A stretch of DNA of 64,000 nucleotides, taken from assembly GCA_963590775.1 (NCBI GenBank), contig CAVAPS010000010.1:1-64000 (forward strand), given 5' to 3'. The notes beneath the pieces were generated by a model. That model saw nothing but the letters and a program-made list of their open reading frames with translations, ran no database searches and had not been told where the DNA came from. This DNA comes from Lachnospira sp963590775 (GTDB taxonomy: Bacteria; Bacillota; Clostridia; Lachnospirales; Lachnospiraceae). Below are positions 8,730-17,454 of this stretch, piece by piece. A program made the position numbers and the translations under genes. Numbering within the stretch: the stretch's first letter is position 1; every line of letters begins with the position of its first letter.

Positions 8730-9056
8730 TATCAGGTTACCTTTCTCTAAATGTATCACTCGTAGCACTCTATACAGTAAAAGCTTAATATAACATTTTG
8801 TTTTTGTCAACAAACTCGCCTTAATAATCATATTCATCATTCCTTGTTCATTGACTTAAATCCTTTCATCTTCTATAATAATGTTTAAATATACTTTTAA
8901 TTCTGAAGTATGAAAAGTTACTGTTAAATACTCACAACTTCTCCTCCCGTGCTTTGTAGTGTAGCTTCTCGCAAACTATCTTACAGCACAGTGTAGAGTG
9001 TTGGAACACTTTCATTACTATTTGTGCCGCCGCTTGGCGGCGGAATGGAAATTAAT
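8730..9056. other. Divergent intergenic region with start-site hairpin
   Basis: No gene is seen here. It lies between the minus-strand methyltransferase and the plus-strand diguanylate cyclase. A possible minus promoter is TTGTTG-17-TATTAA near 8780-8812. At 9027-9043 a perfect 7-bp GC-only stem (CCGCCGC/GCGGCGG, loop TTG) sits just before the diguanylate cyclase start and overlaps an alternative GTG start at 9024. Confidence 0.5.
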
Positions 9057-10256
9057 ATGATTATACATACTTGTCTGGAAATTAATCTTGCCCCATGTGC
9101 AGGAATTGTTTTTTTATATATTTTTCTCTGTTCAAATAAGCACATGGAGAAAAAATTATTGCATAATTTCTTCATGCTCCTTGGGCTGGAGGTAATTGAG
9201 TTACTGTCTTATAATCTGGAACTCGTTACTGCTTCCTTTAGTCATCCGACCATGTGGAGAGTCTTCTTCTCTGTGACTGGATATGTCTTGCGACCATTTC
9301 TGGTATATCTCTCTATTCTTACTAATACCAGAGAACAGTTGAGCCATAAGAGCAAGCTATTGCTATCATCACCGGCTCTATTGGCAGCCTGCGTACATTG
9401 TACTGCATTTTTCAGCAAAATTGCTTTTTATTACGATAGTGGCAACCACTTTCACCGGGGTCCTCTGGGATATATGTCTCAGCTTGTAATATTCCTATAC
9501 CTTGCAATTATGCTTCTTTTTGCCCTGCATTCATTCAGTCAGGAAAAGAATCTGGAATCCAAGGTGAGTTTACTCATTACCATGTATCTTGCCGTTACCC
9601 TTATAGCAGAAACCTTTTTTGAAATACATAACATCGGTCGTACATCTATTATTTTCAGTACAATCTTTTATTATATGTTCTTTCAGACGGAGGACTTCTC
9701 TATTAGTCTTGCCAAAGAACACCACATACGTAAAGAAGCTGAATTTCAGGCGAAGACTGACAGCATGACTGAACTGATGTATAAAGATAGTTTTCTGCTG
9801 GAAGCGGAGAAACTTCTGGAATCTGGAACATCCGGTCCGATTGGATTTGTTTTTCTGGATTTAGACTATTTCAAGGATGTTAATGACCAGTTAGGACATA
9901 TGGTGGGAGATCAGGTTCTCCGAGAAGTTGGTCAGAAAATAAAATTTTTTCTTACTTCGGAAGATCTGGCAGGAAGATTCGGAGGCGATGAATTTTGTCT
10001 TATGCTAATGAACCAGTCTTACTCCATGTTTGAATTGAAGCTTATGGAATTAAACCGTGTGTTGAAATCTGAATATTCTAATGATGGAAAGAAAGTACAA
10101 GTTACTGCCAGCATTGGTGCCGTATATCTGCCAGAGAATGAAAAAGCCTCACTTCACAAGCTACTGTTATGTGCGGATAATGCCACTTACGACGCAAAAC
10201 ATGCCGGACGTAACAGATATGTATTGCGTATATACCAGAATAGTTCCAGTAAATAA
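9057..10256 (+). CDS. Membrane-bound diguanylate cyclase (GGDEF)
   Basis: Makes cyclic di-GMP from two GTP. The N-terminal ~210 residues contain about six or seven transmembrane helices with short loops, a likely sensor module. The C-terminal GGDEF domain (about residues 245-395) has FLDLDYFKDVNDQLGH and the intact active-site loop RFGGDEFC. No RxxD inhibitory site is found five residues before GGDEF, so product inhibition through the I-site is unlikely. Start choice is uncertain: ATG 9057 has GGAATGGA upstream; in-frame ATG 9045 and GTG 9024 overlap or abut a GC hairpin. It ends at a shared bidirectional terminator. Confidence 0.9.
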   Translation: MIIHTCLEINLAPCAGIVFLYIFLCSNKHMEKKLLHNFFMLLGLEVIELLSYNLELVTASFSHPTMWRVFFSVTGYVLRPFLVYLSILTNTREQLSHKSKLLLSSPALLAACVHCTAFFSKIAFYYDSGNHFHRGPLGYMSQLVIFLYLAIMLLFALHSFSQEKNLESKVSLLITMYLAVTLIAETFFEIHNIGRTSIIFSTIFYYMFFQTEDFSISLAKEHHIRKEAEFQAKTDSMTELMYKDSFLLEAEKLLESGTSGPIGFVFLDLDYFKDVNDQLGHMVGDQVLREVGQKIKFFLTSEDLAGRFGGDEFCLMLMNQSYSMFELKLMELNRVLKSEYSNDGKKVQVTASIGAVYLPENEKASLHKLLLCADNATYDAKHAGRNRYVLRIYQNSSSK

Positions 10257-10290
10257 AACCCTGTCTCTCATTCTTGAGAGACAGGGTTTT
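10255..10290. terminator. Bidirectional terminator between the cyclase and pfkA
   Basis: A perfect 16-bp inverted repeat (arms 10255-10270 and 10275-10290, loop TTCT) begins with AAAA and ends with TTTT. It can therefore end both the plus-strand cyclase and the minus-strand pfkA, whose stop codons face it. Confidence 0.92.
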
Positions 10291-10294
10291 ATTA

Positions 10295-11269
10295 TTACTT
10301 AGAAAGTAATGCACCTATGTTAAATTCATAATCGTTAATATCTTTAGTCATAGCAAGCGCTTCATCAATATCATAATCTACGAACTTGCCATCCTTGTAA
10401 GCTACAAGTCTGTTGCTCTTGCCGTCTGCAAGAAGGTCAACTGCATAAGCACCCATGATAGATGCATACATTCTGTCCTTACATGTTGGAGAACCGCCAC
10501 GCTGCATATATCCTAATATTGTAGCTCTTGTCTCAACACCTGTTGCAGCCTCAATTCTTCTTGCCATTCCTGTAGAATGTCCGATACCTTCTGCATTGAT
10601 AATAAGGTGATGCTTCTTACCCTTCTTTCTTCCCTCAATGATATGGTTGATAAGTGCCTGCTCATCATTATCATATCTTTCTGGAAGAAGGATATCCTCT
10701 GCACCATTGGCAATACCACACCATAATGCAATATATCCTGCATTGCGTCCCATAACTTCGATAATACTGCATCTTTCATGTGATGTAGATGTATCTCTAA
10801 TCTTATCAATAGCTTCCATTGCTGTATTAACTGCTGTATCAAATCCGATTGTGTAATCTGTACATGCAATATCAAGGTCGATAGTTCCAGGAATTCCGAT
10901 TGTGTTGATTCCCTGTGCAGCAAGCTTCTGTGCACCTCTGAATGAACCATCTCCACCGATTACAACAATTCCGTCAATTCCATGCTTTCTGCATACTTCA
11001 GCACCCTTCTTCTGACCTTCTTCAGTCATGAATTCCATACAACGTGCTGTATAAAGGACTGTTCCGCCTCGCTGGATTATATCAGCAACGCTTCGCTTGT
11101 CCATATCGATTATCTCATCATTAAGTAGTCCGTTATAGCCTTTCTGAATACCTTTGACCTTAAGACCTTTATTCAAAGCAGTTCTGACAACTGCACGGAT
11201 AGCTGCGTTCATGCCTGGAGCATCTCCACCACTTGTTAATACGCCGATTGTTTTAATTTCCTTTGCCAT
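10295..11269 (-). CDS. pfkA: ATP-dependent 6-phosphofructokinase
   Basis: Commits glucose to glycolysis by phosphorylating fructose-6-phosphate. The 324-residue length is that of bacterial PfkA. GVLTSGGDAPGMNAAIR opens the protein, GGDGSFRGA shows Gly rather than Asp at the nucleotide-discriminating position (typical of ATP, not pyrophosphate, enzymes), and PGTIDLDI holds the catalytic Asp. The ribosome site AAAGGGGAAG precedes the ATG. It lies 106 bases downstream of dnaE in the same direction, a conserved Firmicute arrangement. Confidence 0.96.
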   Translation of the reverse strand: MAKEIKTIGVLTSGGDAPGMNAAIRAVVRTALNKGLKVKGIQKGYNGLLNDEIIDMDKRSVADIIQRGGTVLYTARCMEFMTEEGQKKGAEVCRKHGIDGIVVIGGDGSFRGAQKLAAQGINTIGIPGTIDLDIACTDYTIGFDTAVNTAMEAIDKIRDTSTSHERCSIIEVMGRNAGYIALWCGIANGAEDILLPERYDNDEQALINHIIEGRKKGKKHHLIINAEGIGHSTGMARRIEAATGVETRATILGYMQRGGSPTCKDRMYASIMGAYAVDLLADGKSNRLVAYKDGKFVDYDIDEALAMTKDINDYEFNIGALLSK

Positions 11270-11375
11270 AACTTCCCCTTTCTTATCTCTTCATAATATT
11301 TTCTGTTTTATGTTACCACATAATAGAAGAAAAATCTTCATTTTCTGACAAAATTTTACCAATCTTAATTAAATT

Positions 11376-14300
11376 TTATGTTGTAGCAACATTTTTTTCA
11401 CCGTACTTAGCCTTAAGAATATAAAGCAGCTCTGACGACACCTTCACACACTGGCTTGGCGGAAGCGCAATTCTCTGCTTCTCTGCCTCACAGTATATTG
11501 TGACTGTATCTTTGCCATCTGATTCATTAAGTATATCAAATAAATCATCTCTGCATGCTTCATACTGTGCAAGACTTGGGAATCTTAACCACAGTCTTCT
11601 TGGTACACTATCAAAACTTACAAGGCTGTCTGCAATAAGCTTTGCCTCTGCACCTACATTAGCCTGCACACGGCCTGTAATGAACACTTTATTGGTCATG
11701 TCAAGAACTCTTCTGTTCTTCTCATACGCCTGAGGAAACAGTATAACCTCAACGCTTCCAACGAAATCCTCAATTGTAAGGTAAGCCATCTGCTGCCCTG
11801 TCTTAGTCTTATTAACCTTGATATTCCTTACAAGTCCGCCTATTGTCTGCTTAGTGCTGTCTGCTGCCTTAGTCTCTCCTGTCTCATCATCAATAAGGAA
11901 ATCTGTGCTTCTCGCAGATATGCGCTTCTCCCACATACCAGTATATTCATCAAGAGGATGTCCTGTTACATATACACCAAGAACTTCTTTCTCTCTTTCA
12001 AGCAGATCCTCCTTTTCAAATTCAGAAATATCAGGAATCTTCATCTCAAGGCTCTGTTTATCCTCATCACTTACAAGGTCAAAGAGCGACATCTGCCCTG
12101 AAATAGCATCTTTATTCTGCTTAACAGCTGAATCTATCATTCCTTCATATACATTGAGCATACCTCTTCTTGTATGTCCAAATGTGTCAAATGCACCTGC
12201 AAATATCAGGTGTTCCACTGTTCTTTTATTAATTACACCAGCCATTCTTGTGATGAAATCCTGCATTGAATGGAACTCACCGTTATTGGTTCTCTCTTCA
12301 ATAATTGTGCTGATTGTAGGTCTTCCCATGCTCTTTACCGCATTAAATCCGAATCTTATGTCCTTACCCTCAACGCTGAAATCAGCTACTGAATTGTTGA
12401 CATCAACAGGAAGTATCTTAATTCCCATCTCCCTTGCCGCAAGAATATACTCTGCGACCTTGCTTGTCTTATCCGTTACACTCGATATAAGCCATGCCAT
12501 ATACTGTACAGGAAAATGTACTTTAAGATAAGCTGTCTGATATGCAACAACCGCATAACAGGCCGCATGTGACTTGTTAAACGCGTACTTGGCAAAGTCC
12601 ATCATCTCATCATATATCTTATTGGCTGTCTGCTCGCTTATGCCGTTCTTAATACATCCCGGCACTCCGTTAGCTTCATTACCATATACGAAATTCTGTC
12701 GCTCCTGCTCCATCACATCAAGCTTCTTCTTAGCCATGGCTCTTCGCACATTATCACTTCCGCCCCATGAATATCCTGCAAGGTCACGCACAATCTGCAT
12801 AACCTGCTCCTGATACACCATACAGCCATAAGTAGGCTCTAGGATTGGCTCTAACTGAGGGCACTCATATGTTATGTTACCAGCATTCTCTTTTCCCTTA
12901 ATATACTGTGGAATGAAATCCATAGGTCCCGGTCTGTAAAGTGATATTCCAGCTATCAGATCTTCTAAGCAATCCGGCTTTAACTCCTTCATGAAGTTCT
13001 TCATTCCACCACTCTCTAACTGGAATATGCCGGCACATTTGCCCTGACTTATGCAGTCGAATACTGCCTTATCATTATATGGTATCTTATCCACTGAGAA
13101 TGATGGGTCTATCTGCTGTTCGCACTTCTCTGTCTGCTGGATTACAGTTAAGTTTCTAAGACCTAAGAAGTCGAACTTTAACAGTCCGAGGTGCTCCAGT
13201 GTAGGACCTTCAAACTGTGTAACCTTGACATTATCAGCACCTACCGCAACAGGAACATACTCACCAACATCCTTTTGGCTGATAAGAACACCTGAAGCAT
13301 GAACTGATGCATGTCTTGGAAGACCTTCGAGTCTCTTTGCTTTATCTATAAGGTCGTGCACTGTTGTATCCTGCTCGTACAGTGCCTTAAATTCTGCATT
13401 AGGCTTAATATCCCTGTCTGCATCACCATTCATAGCACTGTCAATTGTGACGCCGACTTTCTGCGGTATCATCTTGGCAATATTATCAACCATTGCATAT
13501 GGAAGGTCCATAACACGACCTACATCCTTGATAACCGCCCTTGCTGCCATTGTTCCAAATGTAATTATCTGGCATACACATTCTTTGCCATATTTCTCTA
13601 TAACATAATCTATGACCTTCTGTCTGCCCTCCGGTGCGAAGTCCACGTCAATATCGGGCATGGATACTCGCTCAGGGTTTAAGAATCGCTCAAAGACGAG
13701 ATTGTACTTAATAGGGTCAAGTGTTGTTATTCCAAGACAGTATGCAACAAGACTTCCTGCTGCCGAGCCTCGTCCCGGTCCTACCGGAATGTCATGTGTC
13801 TTGGCATAATTAATGTAATCCCACACAATAAGGAAATAATCTACATATCCCATTGAGTAGATAACTGACAACTCATACGAAAGTCTCTGGAATATATCGT
13901 TAGTGTCTTTCGCACGTTTTATAATAACGTCCTTTCTGTCAGTCACTATTGATGCTTTTGCCTGTTCTATAACATCCTCAAGGCTTACATCTGCGGTCTT
14001 GTCAGGATAACGCTTCTTTAATCCTTCATAACATAATGCGTTAAGATATACCCATGAATTCTTTCCATATTCTTCCGGTACATCGAATGCTGGAAGCTTG
14101 GTAACCCCGAATTCTATCTCTACATTACATCTTTCTGCTATCTTATGTGTATTCTCAACAGCCTCAGGTGCATATTTGAACAGTTCCACCATCTCTTCCT
14201 CTGACTTTAGGTAGAACTGTCCGCCCTCATAACGCATTCTGTTCTCGTCTGAGAGCTTCTTACCGGTCTGGATACACAATAATATATCGTGTGCATCTAC

Positions 14301-14942
14301 ATCGTCTGCATATGTGTAATGTACATCATTGGTACATACAAGCTCAATTCCTGTCTCTTTATGCATACGCATAAGCTGTGGATTCACATAATGCTGTTCC
14401 GCAATTCCGTGATCCTGCAATTCAAGGAAGAAGTTGCCCTTACCGAATATATCCTGAAGCTCCAATGCAGCGTCTCTTGCTGTCTCATACATGCCTCTTG
14501 AAAGATATCTCTGCACTTCTCCTGCAAGACACGCACTTGTTGCAATTATTCCTTCATGATATTCCCTTAATACTTCCTTATCTACTCTTGGCTTATAATA
14601 AAATCCTTCTGTGAATCCTTTAGAAACAATCTTCATAAGGTTCTGATAACCTGTATTGTTCTCTGCAAGAAGTACAAGATGGTTGTATTTATCCTCACTC
14701 TGTCCTGCGCCCTTATCGAATCTTGAGCCGGGAGCAACATATACCTCACATCCAAGAATAGGCTTGATTCCAACCTTCTTAGCCGCCTCATAGAAATCTA
14801 TAACACCATACATTACGCCATGGTCAGTTATTGCAAGGCTGTCCATTCCAAGCTCTTTCGCTCTCTTAGTTATCTCTTTAATCTTGCTGGAACCGTCCAG
14901 CAGTGAATATTCTGTATGCACATGCAAATGTGTAAAACTCAT
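11376..14942 (-). CDS. dnaE: DNA polymerase III alpha subunit, DnaE type
   Basis: Replicative polymerase of the DnaE class, which in Firmicutes works beside PolC, mainly in primer extension. The 1188-residue protein starts with the PHP domain (FTHLHVHTEYSLLDG), continues with the palm containing the catalytic Asp pair in PDIDVDF, then a helix-hairpin-helix region (about 820-900), and an OB-fold nucleic-acid domain (about 1000-1080, IGGLVRNIKVNKTKTGQQMAY). Length and order fit DnaE1/DnaE3-type proteins. A GGGGAAAA ribosome site precedes the ATG. Confidence 0.96.
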   Translation of the reverse strand: MSFTHLHVHTEYSLLDGSSKIKEITKRAKELGMDSLAITDHGVMYGVIDFYEAAKKVGIKPILGCEVYVAPGSRFDKGAGQSEDKYNHLVLLAENNTGYQNLMKIVSKGFTEGFYYKPRVDKEVLREYHEGIIATSACLAGEVQRYLSRGMYETARDAALELQDIFGKGNFFLELQDHGIAEQHYVNPQLMRMHKETGIELVCTNDVHYTYADDVDAHDILLCIQTGKKLSDENRMRYEGGQFYLKSEEEMVELFKYAPEAVENTHKIAERCNVEIEFGVTKLPAFDVPEEYGKNSWVYLNALCYEGLKKRYPDKTADVSLEDVIEQAKASIVTDRKDVIIKRAKDTNDIFQRLSYELSVIYSMGYVDYFLIVWDYINYAKTHDIPVGPGRGSAAGSLVAYCLGITTLDPIKYNLVFERFLNPERVSMPDIDVDFAPEGRQKVIDYVIEKYGKECVCQIITFGTMAARAVIKDVGRVMDLPYAMVDNIAKMIPQKVGVTIDSAMNGDADRDIKPNAEFKALYEQDTTVHDLIDKAKRLEGLPRHASVHASGVLISQKDVGEYVPVAVGADNVKVTQFEGPTLEHLGLLKFDFLGLRNLTVIQQTEKCEQQIDPSFSVDKIPYNDKAVFDCISQGKCAGIFQLESGGMKNFMKELKPDCLEDLIAGISLYRPGPMDFIPQYIKGKENAGNITYECPQLEPILEPTYGCMVYQEQVMQIVRDLAGYSWGGSDNVRRAMAKKKLDVMEQERQNFVYGNEANGVPGCIKNGISEQTANKIYDEMMDFAKYAFNKSHAACYAVVAYQTAYLKVHFPVQYMAWLISSVTDKTSKVAEYILAAREMGIKILPVDVNNSVADFSVEGKDIRFGFNAVKSMGRPTISTIIEERTNNGEFHSMQDFITRMAGVINKRTVEHLIFAGAFDTFGHTRRGMLNVYEGMIDSAVKQNKDAISGQMSLFDLVSDEDKQSLEMKIPDISEFEKEDLLEREKEVLGVYVTGHPLDEYTGMWEKRISARSTDFLIDDETGETKAADSTKQTIGGLVRNIKVNKTKTGQQMAYLTIEDFVGSVEVILFPQAYEKNRRVLDMTNKVFITGRVQANVGAEAKLIADSLVSFDSVPRRLWLRFPSLAQYEACRDDLFDILNESDGKDTVTIYCEAEKQRIALPPSQCVKVSSELLYILKAKYGEKNVATT

Positions 14943-15040
14943 AGATTTTCCCCTTAATCTTAAACAATCAATTAACGATACATATTGAAATCAATAGAAA
15001 AAATATACCACATTTTCCGTCATATATCTATATGCAATAA

Positions 15041-15080
15041 TATAATAATAAACAGGAGCCTGATTATCTCTGGCTCCTGT
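15041..15080 (-). terminator. Intrinsic terminator after ftsH
   Basis: Minus strand: stem ACAGGAGCC/GGCTCCTGT (15052-15060 and 15072-15080) with an 11-base loop, followed by TTATTATTATATTATT. It lies just after the ftsH stop. Confidence 0.8.
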
Positions 15081-15101
15081 CTACATACTTAATTATTCTT
15101 A

Positions 15102-17228
15102 TTATTCCTGTGTTCCATCATTCTTATCATCTGAATTATCATGATGTTCACTCTTATTATCGTCTGAATGGTTAGTTATATTCTTCCATATATCGCTCTC
15201 AGGCTCACCACTTACTGTTGATGAATAGCTACCATCTTCATTGAATGTTACACTCTCTGCAACCTTCTCTGATGTTGAGAATAATGAAGTATCAACCGGT
15301 TCAGGTATTCCCTCTGCTTCTCTGAATATCTTCATGAATTCCTTACCTGTAATAGTCTCATGGTCATACAGGTATCTAGCAAGCTGATCCATAACATCTC
15401 TGTTATCTCCGATAATCTGCTTAGCCTCTTCATAGCATGTGGCAATAAGCTTCTTAACTTCATCATCAACTTCAGCCTCTGTTGCCTGTGCACAGTTCAT
15501 AGATGCTCTTCCGCTAAGATACTCATCTTCAACTGTTGATAATGCAACAAGTCCGAATCTGTCTGACATTCCGTATCTTGTAATCATTGTCTTGGCAAGG
15601 TTAGTTGCCTTCTTGATATCATCATAAGCACCGTTAGTAACTGAACCGAATACAACTTCTTCTGCTGCACGTCCACCAACAAGTGATATAAGGTCTGTCA
15701 TAAGTTCATCCTTAGTCTCAAGATGCTTCTCTTCCTCAGGGAAGTTAAGCACATAACCAAGTGAACCGTTAGTATGAGGTATAATAGTAATCTTCTGGAC
15801 CGGATCAGAATTGTTCTTGATAGCTCTTATAAGGGCATGACCAATCTCATGGTAGGCAACAACCTGCTTCTCCTTCTTACTAAGAACTCTCTCTTTCTTC
15901 TCCTTACCTGCTACAACTGTATCAAATGCTCCAAGAAGATCCTTCTGTGTTACAACATTACGTCCATCCTTAACTGCTGCAATAGCTGCTTCGTTAATGA
16001 TATTGGCAAGGTCTGAACCTACAAGACCGCTTGTTGCCATAGCAATCTCTTCGAAATCAACTGTATCATCCATAAGTACATCCTTGGAATGTACCTTAAG
16101 AGTCTCGATTCTTCCCTTCTTATCAGGTCTGTCAACAGTAATTCTTCTGTCGAGTCGTCCAGGTCTGAGTAACGCCTTATCAAGTACTTCCGGTCTGTTA
16201 GTTGCAGCAAGAATGAATATTCCCTTAGATGAATCGAAGCCATCCATCTCTGCAAGTAACTGGTTCAATGTCTGTTCACGCTCGTCATTGCCACCGCCAT
16301 ACTTCGAATCTCTGCTCTTACCAATAGCATCAATCTCATCAATAAATATAATACAAGGAGCCTGTTTTGTTGCTTCCTTGAATAAGTCTCTTACTCGTGA
16401 TGCACCGACACCAACGAACATCTCTACGAAATCAGAACCTGCAAGTGAGAAGAATGGTACATCTGCCTCACCGGCTACAGCCTTGGCAAGAAGTGTCTTA
16501 CCAGTTCCCGGAGGTCCTACTAAGAGAGCACCCTTAGGAAGCTTGGCACCAATCTTGGCATACTTGTCCGGATAATGTAAGAAATCAACTATCTCTGTAA
16601 GTGATTCCTTAGCTTCATCCTGACCTGCCACATCCTTGAATGTAACGCCTGTCTTTTTCTGGACGTATACTTTGGCATTGCTCTTTCCAACGCCCATTCC
16701 GCCCATCATACCGCCATTCTTGGCAATTCTTCTATATACAAATGCGAAGATTACATATATAAATAAGAATGGAAGCACATATACTACGAGGAACTCTACT
16801 ATAGAAGAACTTGAATCCGGAATGTATCCCTCGAATTCAATTCCTTTTCTCTTAAGAAGAGGTACAAGAGTATCATCATTAACGTATCCTGTATAATAAG
16901 TATATGAAACTCCTGCTATACCAGACTGCTTTTCCTCATCAACAGGTGTGATAAGGATTCTATCCTGCTCTAAAGCTACTTTCTGGACCTTGTCTTCATC
17001 AATCATCTGCATGAACTGGTCGTAGCTTATCTCCTTGTAAGTTGCATTCTTAAACATATTGCTAAGAAGCGTAAGTCCGATAAATGTTACAACTGCTGCT
17101 ATAATAATAAATATTATCAGGTTAACATTCTTCGGCTTCTTATTATTATTGTTGTTATTACGGTTATTGTTGCGGTTATCATTATTATTATAACCATTGT
17201 TATAACCGTTGTTGTTATAATTATCCAT
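15102..17228 (-). CDS. ftsH: ATP-dependent zinc metalloprotease FtsH
   Basis: Membrane-anchored AAA+ protease for quality control of membrane and regulatory proteins. The 708-residue protein has two transmembrane helices (about 33-54 and 125-148) around an extracytoplasmic domain, then AAA+ (Walker A GPPGTGKT, Walker B CIIFIDEIDAIG, and the second region of homology ending RPGRLDRR) and the zinc site HEIGH. The start at 17228 has AGGAG six bases upstream; an earlier in-frame start would add 15 residues without a site. Odd features are an Asn-rich cytosolic N-terminus (about residues 2-30, mostly Asn with Tyr/Gly/Arg) and a long polar acidic C-terminus rich in His/Asp/Asn. Confidence 0.96.
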   Translation of the reverse strand: MDNYNNNGYNNGYNNNDNRNNNRNNNNNNKKPKNVNLIIFIIIAAVVTFIGLTLLSNMFKNATYKEISYDQFMQMIDEDKVQKVALEQDRILITPVDEEKQSGIAGVSYTYYTGYVNDDTLVPLLKRKGIEFEGYIPDSSSSIVEFLVVYVLPFLFIYVIFAFVYRRIAKNGGMMGGMGVGKSNAKVYVQKKTGVTFKDVAGQDEAKESLTEIVDFLHYPDKYAKIGAKLPKGALLVGPPGTGKTLLAKAVAGEADVPFFSLAGSDFVEMFVGVGASRVRDLFKEATKQAPCIIFIDEIDAIGKSRDSKYGGGNDEREQTLNQLLAEMDGFDSSKGIFILAATNRPEVLDKALLRPGRLDRRITVDRPDKKGRIETLKVHSKDVLMDDTVDFEEIAMATSGLVGSDLANIINEAAIAAVKDGRNVVTQKDLLGAFDTVVAGKEKKERVLSKKEKQVVAYHEIGHALIRAIKNNSDPVQKITIIPHTNGSLGYVLNFPEEEKHLETKDELMTDLISLVGGRAAEEVVFGSVTNGAYDDIKKATNLAKTMITRYGMSDRFGLVALSTVEDEYLSGRASMNCAQATEAEVDDEVKKLIATCYEEAKQIIGDNRDVMDQLARYLYDHETITGKEFMKIFREAEGIPEPVDTSLFSTSEKVAESVTFNEDGSYSSTVSGEPESDIWKNITNHSDDNKSEHHDNSDDKNDGTQE

Positions 17229-17391
17229 ACTCTTCTCCTGATATGATAATGTACTTATCTTAAGCATTTCCAAATAAGCCTGTTTTCATTATAAAGAAGT
17301 AAAAATTATAAATCAACCCAAATCTAAGGGTTTAATAAGATGTTTATATTTACTTTATATTCTTAGTTTTTTTCTTTAAACTATGGAAATT

Positions 17392-17405
17392 TATAATACA
17401 GGGCT
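17392..17405 (+). promoter_or_regulatory. Candidate pyrG promoter with GGGC start
   Basis: TATAAT (17392-17397) is followed by ACAGGGCTG. A run of three G then C near +1 recalls the reiterative-initiation pyrG promoters of Bacillus, in which low CTP causes extra G addition. The -35 is poor (T-rich) and the leader lacks a clear C/U-rich antiterminator, so this is tentative. Confidence 0.35.
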
Positions 17406-17454
17406 GTATAATATTGCATATTTTTTTGAATACACATTCAGATTGGAGGAAAAG

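Noticed and set aside
11818..12531. Plus-strand open frame of 237 codons opposite dnaE
   Set aside because: It is antisense to a well-conserved polymerase gene, has no ribosome site and reads as low-complexity Ser/Leu/Ile typical of a shadow frame.
15997..16575. Plus-strand open frame of 192 codons opposite ftsH
   Set aside because: It mirrors the AAA+ domain of ftsH and shows no independent coding signal.
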